The notes below the pieces were generated by a model that saw only the letters and a program-made list of their open reading frames with translations, ran no database searches and had not been told where the DNA came from. This document shows positions 25,023 to 35,300 of a DNA stretch of 64,000 bases, in pieces. This stretch comes from Streptomyces luomodiensis. Lineage in GTDB: Bacteria; Actinomycetota; Actinomycetes; Streptomycetales; Streptomycetaceae. Every line of letters begins with the position of its first letter. Position 1 is the first letter of the stretch. The translations under genes were made by a program, and so were the position numbers. The stretch covers positions 7,440,001 through 7,504,000 of the forward strand of contig NZ_CP117522.1 in assembly GCF_031679605.1 (NCBI RefSeq), written 5' to 3'.

Positions 25023-26356
25023 GCGACGACATGACGAGGAGCAGCGGCCCCCACGCCACCCTGCACGCGCGCCACCAGGCCGTACTGCCCGACTGGCTGG
25101 CCCTCTACTACCAGCGCCCCATCGAGATCACCCACGGCGAGGGACGTCATGTCTGGGACGCCGAGGGCAATCGCTACCTCGACTTCTTCGGCGGCATCCT
25201 CACCACGATGACCGCGCACGCCCTCCCCGAGGTGACCAAGGCGATCACCGAGCAGGCGGGCCGGATCCTGCACACCTCCACGCTCTACCTCGACCGTCCC
25301 ATGGTCGACCTGGCCGAGCGGGTCGCCGCCCTGTCCGGCATCCCGGACGCGCGGGTCTTCTTCACCACCTCCGGCACCGAGGCCAATGACACGGCCCTGC
25401 TGCTCGCCACCACCTACCGCCGCTCCAACCAGATCCTGGCGATGCGCAACAGCTACCACGGCCGCTCCTTCTCGGCCGTCGGCATCACCGGCAACCGGGG
25501 CTGGTCGCCGACCAGCCTGTCCCCGCTCCAGACGCTGTACGTGCACGGCTCGGTGCGCACCCGGGGCCCGTTCGCCGGGCTGTCCGACGGGGAGTTCATC
25601 AAGGCGTGCGTGGCCGACCTCGAGGACGTCCTGGGCCAGGCGCACGGCAACGTGGCCGCGCTGATCGCCGAGCCGATCCAGGGCGTCGGCGGCTTCACCT
25701 CCCCGCCCGACGGGCTGTTCGCCGCCTTCCGCGAGGTGCTCGACCGGCACGGCATCCTGTGGATCACCGATGAGGTGCAGACCGGCTGGGGCCGTACCGG
25801 CGACCACTTCTGGGGCTGGCAGGCGCACGACGGCTCCGGGCCGCCCGACATCCTCACCTTCGCCAAGGGCATCGGCAACGGCATGTCGATCGGCGGTGTC
25901 GTCGCCCGCGCAGAGGTCATGAACTGCCTGGGGGCCAACTCCATCTCCACCTTCGGCGGCAGCCCCATCACCATGGCGGCCGGTCTGGCCAACCTCAACC
26001 ACCTGGTCGAGCACGACCTCCAGGGCAACGCCCGCCGGGTCGGCGGGCTGCTGATCGAGCGGCTGCGGGCCGCCTGCGCCGGGCTGGACACCGTGCGGGA
26101 GGTCCGTGGCCGGGGGCTGATGATCGGCCTCGAGATGGTCGAACCGGGCACCGGCCTGCCGTCCCCCGAGGGCGCGGCCGCCGTGACGGAGGCCGCCCGG
26201 GAGGGCGGGCTGCTCATCGGCAAGGGCGGCGGGCACAACAGCAGCGTGCTGCGGGTCGCCCCGCCGCTCAGCCTCACCGTCGCCGAGGCGGAGGAGGGCG
26301 CCGCGATCCTCGAGACCGCGCTCAAGGCGGCCCGGTCCGGAAGGGGCGCGAGCTGA
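25019..26356 (+). CDS. class III PLP-dependent aminotransferase (beta-alanine/omega-amino acid type)
   Basis: A 445-aa fold-type I enzyme. The GTG start at 25019 overlaps the preceding stop. PLP sites: SGTEAND around residue 120, YHGRS at 146, Asp251 in ITDEVQTG (pyridine N), and Schiff-base Lys283 in TFAKGIGNG. The context places it in removal of the amino group from beta-alanine or beta-aminoisobutyrate produced by the two hydrolases, giving malonate semialdehyde-type products. The exact amino donor is inferred from the operon only. Its TGA overlaps the hydantoinase ATG by one base. Confidence 0.92.
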   Translation: MSDDMTRSSGPHATLHARHQAVLPDWLALYYQRPIEITHGEGRHVWDAEGNRYLDFFGGILTTMTAHALPEVTKAITEQAGRILHTSTLYLDRPMVDLAERVAALSGIPDARVFFTTSGTEANDTALLLATTYRRSNQILAMRNSYHGRSFSAVGITGNRGWSPTSLSPLQTLYVHGSVRTRGPFAGLSDGEFIKACVADLEDVLGQAHGNVAALIAEPIQGVGGFTSPPDGLFAAFREVLDRHGILWITDEVQTGWGRTGDHFWGWQAHDGSGPPDILTFAKGIGNGMSIGGVVARAEVMNCLGANSISTFGGSPITMAAGLANLNHLVEHDLQGNARRVGGLLIERLRAACAGLDTVREVRGRGLMIGLEMVEPGTGLPSPEGAAAVTEAAREGGLLIGKGGGHNSSVLRVAPPLSLTVAEAEEGAAILETALKAARSGRGAS

Positions 26357-27756
26357 TGTCCCGTACCGTGATCCGCGGCGGGCTGGTCGTCACCGCCGCC
26401 GAGGAGACCCTGGCCGATGTGCTGATCGAGGACGGGAAGGTGGCCGCCCTCGCCGCGTCCGGCAGCGAGTGCGCCCGGGGCTGGACCGCCGACCGTACGA
26501 TCGACGCCACCGGCAGGTACGTCCTCCCGGGCGGGGTCGACGGGCACACCCATATGGAGATGCCGTTCGGCGGCACCTTCGCCTCCGACACCTTCGAGAC
26601 CGGCACCCGGGCGGCGGCCTGGGGCGGCACCACCACCATCGTCGACTTCGCCGTCCAGACGGTGGGCCACGCCCTGCGCGAGGGGCTGGACGCCTGGCAC
26701 CTCAAGGCGAGTGGCAACTGCGCCATCGACTACGGCTTCCACATGATCCTCTCCGATGTGAACGAGCACACGCTCAAGGAGATGGATCTCCTGGTGGACG
26801 AGGGCGTGACCAGCTTCAAGCTGTTCATGGCCTATCCGGGGGTCTTCTACAGCGACGACGGGCAGATCCTGCGGGCCATGCAGCGCGCCTCCGCCAACGG
26901 CGGGCTGATCATGATGCACGCCGAGAACGGCATCGCCATCGACGTCCTGGTGGAACAGGCCCTCGCCGAGGGCAGGACCGACCCCCGCCACCACGGTGAG
27001 GTCCGCAAGGCGCTGCTGGAGTCGGAGGCGACCCATCGCGCCATCCAGCTCGCCCGGGTGGCCGGCGCCCCGCTGTACGTCGTGCACGTGTCGGCCCAGG
27101 AGGCCGTCGCGGAGCTGGCCCGCGCCCGTGACCTGGGGCTTCCGGTTTTCGGCGAGACCTGTCCGCAGTATCTGTTCCTGTCCACGGACAACCTCGCCGA
27201 ACCGGACTTCGAGGGCGCCAAGTACGTCTGCTCCACCCCGCTGCGGCCGGCCGAGCACCAGGCCGCGCTGTGGCGGGGGCTGCGCACCAACGACCTCCAG
27301 GTGGTCTCCACCGACCACTGCCCGTTCTGCTTCGCCGGGCAGAAGGAGCTGGGCCGGGGCGACTTCTCCAAGATCCCCAACGGTATGCCGGGCGTGGAGC
27401 ACCGGATGGACCTGCTCCACCAGGCCGTGGTGGACGGCCATATCTCCCGCCGCCGCTGGATCGAGATCGCCTGCGCCACCCCGGCCAGGATGTTCGGCCT
27501 CTATCCGCGCAAGGGCACCATCGCTCCCGGGGCCGACGCCGACATCGTCGTCTACGATCCGCGGGCCCAGCAGACCCTGTCCGCCGAAACCCACCACATG
27601 AACGTCGACTACTCGGCGTACGAGGGCAAGCGGATCACCGGGCAGGTCGAGACCGTGCTCTCGCGCGGTGTCCCCGTCATCGACCAGCGGGAGTACACCG
27701 GGCGTGCCGGACACGGCCGGTTCCTCACCCGCGACACCTGTCAGTACCTCACCTGA
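26356..27756 (+). CDS. dihydropyrimidinase / D-hydantoinase
   Basis: A 466-aa amidohydrolase with a binuclear zinc centre. Ligands: His64 and His66 in DGHTHME, the carboxylated Lys155 in SFKLFMAYPG, His in MMHAENG and in YVVHVS, and Asp in STDHCPF. The order matches dihydropyrimidinases, which open dihydrouracil/hydantoin rings to N-carbamoyl amino acids, the substrate of the first gene in this operon. Length is normal (~460). Start ATG 26356 overlaps the previous stop. Confidence 0.95.
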   Translation: MSRTVIRGGLVVTAAEETLADVLIEDGKVAALAASGSECARGWTADRTIDATGRYVLPGGVDGHTHMEMPFGGTFASDTFETGTRAAAWGGTTTIVDFAVQTVGHALREGLDAWHLKASGNCAIDYGFHMILSDVNEHTLKEMDLLVDEGVTSFKLFMAYPGVFYSDDGQILRAMQRASANGGLIMMHAENGIAIDVLVEQALAEGRTDPRHHGEVRKALLESEATHRAIQLARVAGAPLYVVHVSAQEAVAELARARDLGLPVFGETCPQYLFLSTDNLAEPDFEGAKYVCSTPLRPAEHQAALWRGLRTNDLQVVSTDHCPFCFAGQKELGRGDFSKIPNGMPGVEHRMDLLHQAVVDGHISRRRWIEIACATPARMFGLYPRKGTIAPGADADIVVYDPRAQQTLSAETHHMNVDYSAYEGKRITGQVETVLSRGVPVIDQREYTGRAGHGRFLTRDTCQYLT

Positions 27757-27770
27757 GCCGGGGAGCGAGC

Positions 27771-28772
27771 ATGGACTTCGGACTGGTTCTGCAGACCGAT
27801 CCACCCGCGTCGGCCGTCGTGGAGCTGATGCGCCGCGCCGAGCGCAACGGCTTCCGCTACGGCTGGACCTTCGACTCCGCCGTGCTGTGGCAGGAGCCGT
27901 TCGTCATCCACAGCCAGATCCTGGCCCGGACCGAGCGGCTGATCGTCGGGCCGATGGTCACCAACCCCTCCACCCGCACCTGGGAGGTGACCGCCTCCAC
28001 CTTCGCCACCCTCAACGAGATGTACGGCAACCGCACCGTCTGCGGTATCGGCCGTGGCGATTCCGCGCTGCGGGTGGCCGGCCGCAAGCCCAACACCCTG
28101 GCCCGCCTGGGCGCGGCCATCGACGCCATCCGCGATCTGGCGGAGGGCAGGGAGGCCGTGGTGGACGGCACCCCGATGCGCATCCCCTGGATCGAGGACA
28201 GCAGGCTGCCGGTCTGGATGGCGGCGTACGGCCCCAAGGCGCTCGCGCTGGCCGGGCGGACGGCCGACGGGTTCATCCTCCAGCTCGCCGACCCCTTCCT
28301 GACGGAGTGGATGGTCAAGGCGGTGCGCGACGCCGCCGTCGAGGCCGGGCGTGATCCGGGCGCGATCACCATCTGCGTCGCCGCCCCCGCGTATGTGGGC
28401 GACGACCTGGACCACGCCCGTGAGCAGTGCCGCTGGTTCGGCGGCATGGTCGGCAACCACGTCGCCGACCTGGTCTCCCGCTACGGCGAGCACTCCACCG
28501 CCGTGCCCGAGTCGCTGACCGCGTACATCGCGGAGCGGCACGGCTACGACTACGCCCACCACGGCCGCACCGGCAACCCGGACACGGCCTTCGTGCCCGA
28601 TGAGATCGTCGACCGGTTCTGTCTGCTCGGCCCCGCCGAAGCGCAGATCGAGAAGCTGGAGCGGCTGCGCGCCCTGGGGGTCGACCAGTTCGCCGTGTAC
28701 GCGATGCATGACGCGAAGGAGCGCACCATCGACGCCTACGGCGAGCGGATCATCCCCGCGCTCACCGGCTGA
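27771..28772 (+). CDS. LLM-class F420-dependent oxidoreductase of hydantoinase operons (TIGR03842-like)
   Basis: A 333-aa TIM-barrel protein of the luciferase-like/F420 oxidoreductase family, start ATG 27771 after GGGGAGCGAGC. Characteristic pieces: GWTFDSAVLWQEPF, IVGPMVTNPSTRTWEVTAS, VCGIGRGDSALRVAGRKP and LPVWMAAYGPKALALAG. The subfamily is known mainly for its position beside pyrimidine/hydantoin catabolic genes; its reaction is not established. Since RutA, another LLM-fold flavin enzyme, oxygenates the uracil ring, a ring-level redox step is plausible. It ends the operon. Confidence 0.88.
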   Translation: MDFGLVLQTDPPASAVVELMRRAERNGFRYGWTFDSAVLWQEPFVIHSQILARTERLIVGPMVTNPSTRTWEVTASTFATLNEMYGNRTVCGIGRGDSALRVAGRKPNTLARLGAAIDAIRDLAEGREAVVDGTPMRIPWIEDSRLPVWMAAYGPKALALAGRTADGFILQLADPFLTEWMVKAVRDAAVEAGRDPGAITICVAAPAYVGDDLDHAREQCRWFGGMVGNHVADLVSRYGEHSTAVPESLTAYIAERHGYDYAHHGRTGNPDTAFVPDEIVDRFCLLGPAEAQIEKLERLRALGVDQFAVYAMHDAKERTIDAYGERIIPALTG

Positions 28773-28824
28773 CGGCCCGCGCCCGCCCAGCCGGCTCGCC
28801 CGCCCAGGCGGCCCGCCGGCCCAG

Positions 28825-28847
28825 CCGGCCGGCCGATCGCCGGCCGG
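28825..28847. terminator. hairpin after the hydantoin operon
   Basis: CCGGCCGGC at 28825-28833 pairs perfectly with GCCGGCCGG at 28839-28847, loop CGATC, 53 bases after the operon's last stop. A probable intrinsic terminator without U-tract. Confidence 0.55.
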
Positions 28848-28916
28848 GACCGGCGCCGGGCCGGCCACCCCCCGGCAGCCGGCCGGACGCGTGCCCTGAC
28901 CGTGGACCGGGCTCCG

Positions 28917-28941
28917 GGGCGCGGAGCCCCGCTCCGCGCCC
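28917..28941. terminator. second GC hairpin upstream of the phosphatase gene
   Basis: GGGCGCGGAGC at 28917-28927 and GCTCCGCGCCC at 28931-28941 form a perfect 11-bp stem with a CCC loop. It is the kind of GC palindrome scattered through Streptomyces intergenic regions, so it may be a repeat element and not a terminator. Confidence 0.5.
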
Positions 28942-29029
28942 GGTGAGGTCCTACGATGCGTTCACCTCGATGACACCGTCCGGCAGCCGCCGACCACCGG
29001 CCGTCGGAGGGGCGTGATTCGATGAGCGC

Positions 29030-29857
29030 ATGATCGATGAATTTCTCGCCGGTGGTCTCGACGCGGTGGAGGAGGCGATCCGCACGGCGGTCGCCGACCA
29101 GGTCATGCCGCGCTACCGGCAGCTCGCCGCCCATGAGATCGTCGAGAAGAAGGGCCCGCACGATCTCGTGACCGTCGCCGACCGGCAGGCCGAGGAGCAG
29201 CTGACCGACTCCCTCACCAAGCTGCTGCCCGGCTCCGTGGTGGTGGGCGAGGAAGCGGTGCACGCCGACCCGGCCGTGCTCACCGCACTCGGCGGCGACG
29301 CCCCCGTATGGATCGTCGACCCGGTCGACGGCACCCGCCAGTTCGTCCACGGCGACCCCGGCTTCGCGACCCTGGTGACCCTCGCCCACCGCGAAGAGCT
29401 CCTCGCCTCCTGGACCTACGCCCCGGTGCTCGGCCAGATGGCCATCGCCCGCCGCGGCCGGGGCGCGTGGCTGGGCGGGGAGCCGATCCACTCCGGCTCC
29501 CCCGAGCCCGGTGCGGCCCTCCGTGTCGCCGTCTCCCACTACGACTTCACCACCGACGAGGAGAAGCGCGCCCTCTCGGGCCTGCGGGCACCGGACGCCG
29601 AGGTGCGCCCCTGCGGATCGGCCGGTCTGGAATATCTGAACGTGGCCCGAGGACTGCTCGACGCCGTTGCCTTCACCTGGGAGAACGCCTGGGACCACGC
29701 CGCCGGGCTGCTGCTGGTCGGCGAGGCGGGCGGGGCGCAGGCCACGCTCGGCGGCGAGCCGTTCCGCATCACCGGGGGCAATGTGCTTCCCTTCACGGCG
29801 GCCCGGGACGAGCCGACGGTTCGGCATATCCTGAGCCTGCTGGCCGCTGCCGGCTGA
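29030..29857 (+). CDS. inositol monophosphatase-family phosphatase
   Basis: A 275-aa Mg2+-dependent phosphatase. Metal ligands: Glu74/Glu75 (VGEEAV), Asp97 and Asp100 in DPVDGT, and the C-terminal Asp in WDHAAG. Possible activities are inositol monophosphatase, histidinol-phosphatase (HisN-like) or 3'-phosphoadenosine phosphatase; the sequence alone does not decide. Start ATG 29030. The next gene follows after 36 bases on the same strand. Confidence 0.88.
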   Translation: MIDEFLAGGLDAVEEAIRTAVADQVMPRYRQLAAHEIVEKKGPHDLVTVADRQAEEQLTDSLTKLLPGSVVVGEEAVHADPAVLTALGGDAPVWIVDPVDGTRQFVHGDPGFATLVTLAHREELLASWTYAPVLGQMAIARRGRGAWLGGEPIHSGSPEPGAALRVAVSHYDFTTDEEKRALSGLRAPDAEVRPCGSAGLEYLNVARGLLDAVAFTWENAWDHAAGLLLVGEAGGAQATLGGEPFRITGGNVLPFTAARDEPTVRHILSLLAAAG

Positions 29858-29893
29858 TCGTTCCACTGATTCCTCAAGGACGAGGGGGCCGAC

Positions 29894-31315
29894 GTGCCGT
29901 CCATGCTCGACGCGGTAGTCGTGGGTGCCGGGCCGAACGGGCTGACCGCGGCCGTCGAACTCGCCCGCCGCGGCTGCGCGGTGGAGATTTTCGAGGCCGC
30001 GGACACCATCGGCGGGGGCGCGCGCACCGAAGAGCTGACCCTCCCCGGCTTCCGGCACGACACCTGCTCCGCCGTGCACCCCCTCGCCATCGGCTCCCCG
30101 GCCTTCGACCGGATGCCGCTGGCCCGGCACGGCCTGGAGTGGCTCCACCCCGAACTGCCGCTGGCCCATCCCTTTCCGGACGGTACGGCCGCGGTGCTGG
30201 CCCGCTCGGTCGGCGAGACGGCCAGGTCGCTCGGCCCGCGCGACGCCGGCACCTACCGCCGGCTCATCGCCCCCTACCTCGGCAAGTGGGCCACCCTCGC
30301 CCCCGATATGCTGCGCACCCACTGGAACGGGGTGCCCCGCGACCCGGTCACCTGGGCCCGCTTCGGACTCCACGCGCTCCAGCCGGCCGCGCTGCTCGCC
30401 GGGCCGCTCCGCTTCCGCGACGAGAAGGCACGCGCCCTGTTCGCCGGGCTGTCCGGGCACGCCATCGCGCCGACCAGCGCGGTGGGCACCAGCGGCCCCG
30501 CCCTGCTGTTCGCCCTCGCGGCCCATGAGGTCGGCTGGCCGATTCCGCGCGGCGGCTCCCAGTCGATCGTCGACGCGCTGGGGTCGTACCTGCGCGCACA
30601 CGGCGGGACGATCCACGTCTCCACCGAGGTCAAGCGGCTCGACGAACTGCCGCCCGCCCGCGCGTACGTCTTCGACACCTCACCGCGCGCCCTGGCCCGT
30701 ATCGCCGGTCTCGGCAACGCCTACCGCCGCTACCGTTACGGGGCCGCCGCCTTCAAAATCGACTACGCGCTGTCCGGCCCGGTGCCGTGGACCGCGCCCG
30801 AGGCCCGGCGCGCGGGCACCGTCCACATCGGCCCCACCTCCGGTGAGATCGGCGCGGCGCTGCGGGCCGCCGTCGAGGGGCGCGACCCTGCCGTCCCGTT
30901 CCTGATCACCGCACAGCCGACCCTCCTCGACCCCTCCCGCGCCCCGGAGGGCAAGCACACCTTCTGGGCCTACGGCCATGTGCCCAGCGGATGGCAGGGC
31001 GACGCCACGGAGGTGATAGAGCGTCAGATAGAGCGCTTCGCCCCCGGTTTCCGCGATCTCGTCCTGGCCCGCGCGGTCGCCGGACCGCCCGAACTCGCCG
31101 CACGCAACGCCAACTACATCGACGGCGACATCAGCTGCGGCGCCTTCGAGGGCCTCCAGGCGGTCATCCGGCCCAAGTTCGCCCGCGTCCCGTACGCCAC
31201 CGCCCACCCGGCGGTCTTCCTGTGCTCCTCCGCCACCCCGCCGGGGCCCGGTGTCCACGGAATGTCCGGACACCACGCGGCACGGGCGGTGTGGCGCCGG
31301 CTGCGGGCGCGGTAG
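29894..31315 (+). CDS. FAD-dependent oxidoreductase, phytoene desaturase-like
   Basis: A 473-aa NAD(P)/FAD-binding protein with an N-terminal Rossmann motif [20 protein letters not shown] (GxGxxG at residues 11-16) and a C-terminal FAD contact [10 protein letters not shown]. It belongs to the crtI/amine-oxidase-like family often annotated as NAD(P)/FAD-dependent oxidoreductase. No carotenoid or terpene genes are nearby, so the substrate is open. GTG start 29894 has GAGGGGG upstream. Convergent with hemC with only 28 bases between stops. Confidence 0.87.
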   Translation: MPSMLDAVVVGAGPNGLTAAVELARRGCAVEIFEAADTIGGGARTEELTLPGFRHDTCSAVHPLAIGSPAFDRMPLARHGLEWLHPELPLAHPFPDGTAAVLARSVGETARSLGPRDAGTYRRLIAPYLGKWATLAPDMLRTHWNGVPRDPVTWARFGLHALQPAALLAGPLRFRDEKARALFAGLSGHAIAPTSAVGTSGPALLFALAAHEVGWPIPRGGSQSIVDALGSYLRAHGGTIHVSTEVKRLDELPPARAYVFDTSPRALARIAGLGNAYRRYRYGAAAFKIDYALSGPVPWTAPEARRAGTVHIGPTSGEIGAALRAAVEGRDPAVPFLITAQPTLLDPSRAPEGKHTFWAYGHVPSGWQGDATEVIERQIERFAPGFRDLVLARAVAGPPELAARNANYIDGDISCGAFEGLQAVIRPKFARVPYATAHPAVFLCSSATPPGPGVHGMSGHHAARAVWRRLRAR

Positions 31316-31343
31316 GTCCCGGGGGCCGGGGGCCCGGAGGGGC

Positions 31344-32279
31344 TCAGTGCGGAATGGTGTCGATCACCTCGCGGGCGCCCTGCCGCAGCAGCGCCACCGC
31401 GACCGACGTCCCCAGGGTGGCCGGGTCCAGCGGACCCGCCCACTCATGGGCGTCCAGCACCGTCTTGCCGTCCGGGCTGAAGACCCGGGCGCGCAGCGAG
31501 AGCCGGCCGTCCCGCTCGGCCCTGGCGTATCCCGCGATGGGGGAGTTGCAGTGCCCTTGGAGCACATGCAGCAGCATCCGCTCCGCGGTGATCTCCTTCC
31601 AGGCGTTGGTGTCGCCGAGCCCGGACACGGCCTCGATCGTCTCGGCGTCGTCCTCCCGGCACTGGAGCCCCAGCACCCCGGCCCCGATCGGCGGGCACAT
31701 GGTCTCCACGGACAGGATCTCGCTGATCCGGTCCGTACGGCCGATCCGCTCCAGCCCCGAGACGGCCAGCAGCAGCGCGTCGCACTCGCCCGCTTCCAGC
31801 TTCTCCAGCCGGCGGTTGGCGTTGCCGCGCATCGGCACGCACTCCAGCTGCGGGTGGGTGGTGGCCAGTTGGGCGACGCGCCGGACCGAGGAGGTGCCGA
31901 TCCGGGTCCCCGCGGGCATCTCGTCGAGGGTCAGCCCCTCGGGGTGGATGACGGCGTCGCGGATGTCGTCGCGCTTGAGGTACGCGGCGAAGACCGTGCC
32001 CGCGGGCAGCGGACGGTCGGCGGGCACGTCCTTGATGCAGTGCACCGCGAGATCCGCCTCGCCCGCCAGCAGCGCGGCGTCCACCTCCTTGGTGAACGCC
32101 CCCTTCCCGCCGAGCTTCGACAGATCGCCCATCCAGCGGTCGCCGGAGGTGGTGACCGGGACGACCTCCGTACGGATGCCCGGCCGCAGCGCGGCCAGTT
32201 CGGTGCGGACCCGTTCGACCTGGGCGAGGGCCATGGGGGAGGAACGGGAGACGATGCGGATCAAATCGGCGGACGACAT
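31344..32279 (-). CDS. hemC: porphobilinogen deaminase (hydroxymethylbilane synthase), stand-alone paralogue
   Basis: A 311-aa HemC. Conserved catalytic Asp84 appears in HCIKDVP (canonical HSMKDVP), [10 protein letters not shown] and MRGNANRRL match the cofactor/substrate-binding segments, and Cys244 ([12 protein letters not shown]) is the dipyrromethane attachment site. It should condense four porphobilinogen molecules. It is not with hemA/hemB/hemD; Streptomyces usually carries its main hemC in such an operon, so this is probably a second copy, perhaps for dedicated tetrapyrrole demand. Start ATG 32279; frame open to 32333 but without a better start. It lies 64 bases downstream of the conflict operon on the same strand, so read-through is possible. 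Confidence 0.9.
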   Translation of the reverse strand: MSSADLIRIVSRSSPMALAQVERVRTELAALRPGIRTEVVPVTTSGDRWMGDLSKLGGKGAFTKEVDAALLAGEADLAVHCIKDVPADRPLPAGTVFAAYLKRDDIRDAVIHPEGLTLDEMPAGTRIGTSSVRRVAQLATTHPQLECVPMRGNANRRLEKLEAGECDALLLAVSGLERIGRTDRISEILSVETMCPPIGAGVLGLQCREDDAETIEAVSGLGDTNAWKEITAERMLLHVLQGHCNSPIAGYARAERDGRLSLRARVFSPDGKTVLDAHEWAGPLDPATLGTSVAVALLRQGAREVIDTIPH

Positions 32280-32343
32280 GGCGTAGAGGATAGGCCGTGT
32301 CGGTCGCGATGTGAGCCGCGTCCCCGGCTCCACGGGACGGGGG

Positions 32344-35300
32344 TCAGCCCCCGGCGCTGGGGAAATCCTCCGCGACCAGGGACGCGAGCGTGACGAACGC
32401 CTCCCGGGTTCTCGTCCGCATCATGGCCGGATCGACCTCGCCGCCGGTCGCCAGGTACTCGTCGTGGGGCACGACGACCACGCCACGGCAGCGGTTCCGA
32501 TACCCCGCCGGCAGATCCGTCGGCACCTCCGCCTCGTTCGCCGGGTACGGCATGTTGATCACGACGATGGCGCGCCGCACCAGCTCCGCGTGACCGTCCT
32601 GGACCAGCCGGTCCAGGGTCGTGTGCGCACTCCTCATGCGCTCCACCGAGGGGGCGGTGACGACGATCAGTTGGTCGGCGAGGCCGAGGACCCCCGGCAT
32701 GATGTCGGGGAGGGCGCCGGTGTCCGAGTCGGCGAGGATGATCGAGTAGTGCCTGCTCAGCCCCGCGATGACGCGTCGGTATCCGGCGTCGTCGATCGGG
32801 ATCGCCGATGTCGCGGGGTCCACCGGGCCGGAGTTCCCGACGAGAACCTCCAGCCCGGAGGGTGTCCGGGTGGTGAACCGCCGGATGGACGGATAGTCAT
32901 CCAGGGCACCGGCGGAGTTCGCCAGATCGTGGATCGTCGCGGCGGTCCGGCCGGGGACGCGGCGGCTGAGGGCGTCACCCCCGGGGATCGCGTCCACCGC
33001 GATGACCTTGCCGAGACGCTCACCGGCGAGGAGCGCGCCGAGCGCGAGGGTCGTGGTGGACCGGCCGGCCGCGACCGGGCGGCTGATCACCGCGATGCGG
33101 TGGCCGGGGAGTGCCTGCGCGCGGACCATCGCAGACTCGCGCCGCCGCGTCGTGGAGGTCGGCGACCTCCTGGATTCCGGCGTGTTCCGCGGCAGCCGGT
33201 CGCTGGACAGCTCGATAGTGACGGTGTCCTCCAGCGGAGCCCCGGTGACCGGCGCCGCCGGCGTGGTGCTCCCGCCGGCGTCCGGGCCGGCGGGTGGGAT
33301 GGCGTCCGGGCCGGTGGGCGGTTCGGCGGGTGGGGTGGCCCCCGGATCGGCGGGTGGGTCGGTACCCGGATCGGCGGGCGGTTCGGCGGGTCGGTCGACG
33401 CCGGGGCCGGCGGGTGGGTCGCCCCCCGGCTCGGCGGGCGTGATGACCTCCGGGTCGGCGCCGGGGCGGCCCGGCGGGGTGGCGTCCGGGGTGGCGGACG
33501 GGAAGGCCGGTGGCCCGGCTGCGGAGGGTTGCGGCCCGTACGAGGGTGAGGGTGCCGACGGTCCGTACGTGGGCGCCTGCGGCTCGGCTCGGGGCGCCGG
33601 GGGCCGGGGCGCCGACCACGCGGGCGGGGACATGGGACCGTCCGCGGTGGAGGCGAACGCGTCCGCCACCTGGCGTGCCGCCGCCGGACCGGTGAGTTCG
33701 CGGCTGAGGCACGCCATGACGACCGCCCGCAGCGGCGCCCGGCCGCGGCCCTCCCACCGGGAGCCCGCCCAGGGGTCGGCCGCGGTTTCCTCTCCTCCGC
33801 CCAGCGCCATCAGGATCCGCCCCAGGGCGAGGATGTCGTCCCCGAGGGGAGGCCGCTCGGAGACAGGCGGGGCCCCGGGCCAGTCGGCGATGGCGGCGTC
33901 GCCCCAGCCCACCAGCTTCACGGTGTCGCCCACGACCAGCACCCGGTCTGCCGTCAGCCGCCCGTGGGTGATGCCCTCGGCGGTGCAGGAGGCCACGGCC
34001 TCGGCGAGGTGCCAGCCGAGGACGACGGCCCGGTGCGCCTCATGGTCGTGATCCGCGCCGCCGCGCATCTGGGACAGCACGGTGGTCAGCCGCAGCGCCG
34101 GTGACCGCTCGGAAACCCGGACGAACTGTTCCGCGAGCCAGGGCCGGTCGTCCTCGGACCGGTCCAGGTAAAGCCTCGGCGCGTAGAGGCCGCCCATCCG
34201 GCGCAGCGCTTCGGCCACCGTGCGCAGCCGTCGTGCTGCCCGCGCCGAGGGGAGGTCGCCGCGCACGGCGCGCACCACGGCGATCCGGTCCCTGTCGCTG
34301 CCCTGGTCGACGGCGAGATAGGCGGCGGAGTCGGCGTCCTCGGCCAGGCTGCCCACGACCTTGTAGGGGCCGAACGTCCGCGGGTTGTCGTGCCGGATCG
34401 TGATGCCGTACGGGAGGTCGCCGATGACCACCCCCTCCTCCGGCGGATTCCCCCGCTCGGTTGGCGTCGCGGCACCGGACTCGGGCGCCGGGGGAGCCGT
34501 GGGGAGAGGGACGGCCGTTTCGGGCTCGGGGAGGAGACGGCCGCACCTGCCGCAGTAGCGGTCGTGGAACTCCGCCGCCGCCCCGCAGTTGGGGCAGTAC
34601 CTGGCCCGCCCCCGCTCGGTGATCCGGGTGAGGGAGGCGACGTTCATCCCGCACGACTCGCAGTACGGGTCGCCCTGCAACAGCGGTGTCTCGCAGTGCG
34701 GGCAGACGAGGCGCCGCCCTTGCGGGCCCTGCTGCCACAGGGGGGCCGCCGCCGTTTGGGGCGGGGCGGTGAACGCTTCCGGTGCCTCCGAGGGCGCCGG
34801 GTACTCCTGGGGCTCCGCGCTCGTCGGGTACTCCGCGGGCTCCGCGGCCGCCAGGTACTCCGGGAGGTCCGAGGGCGCCGGGGCGTCGGGGAGTTCCGAG
34901 GGCGCCAGGGGGTCCGGGAGCCCCGCGGCCCTCATGTGTCCCGGGGACCCCGGGGCCGTCGGCCGCACCGGGAACCCCACGGGCGCGCTCGGCGCGGATG
35001 GCGGCCCCGGCCGCGCGGGCGGAAGCGCCGGGGCGCCGAAGCGCGCCGCCAGGCGCGGCCCCACCTCGGCGAAGGCCCGCACCCCGGCGGGGAGGGAGTC
35101 CGGGCCGCTCGGATGGGCGAGCCAGGCGGGGAAGTCCGGTGAGCGGCCCGCCAGTTGCCCCAGCTTCTGCCCGACGCGCCGTCCGGTGACCATGAGTTCG
35201 GCGGTCGGGACCGCGTCCAGCAGGGCGTCCCGCGCCGTCTCGGCGAAGTCGAAGACACGGTGCCGCGGCAGCGGCTCCTCGGCCCACGGCCCCGCCGTGA

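Noticed and set aside
29894..31315. Carotenoid biosynthetic gene (crtI)
   Set aside because: Only the fold is similar; no crtB, crtE or terpene genes are present nearby.
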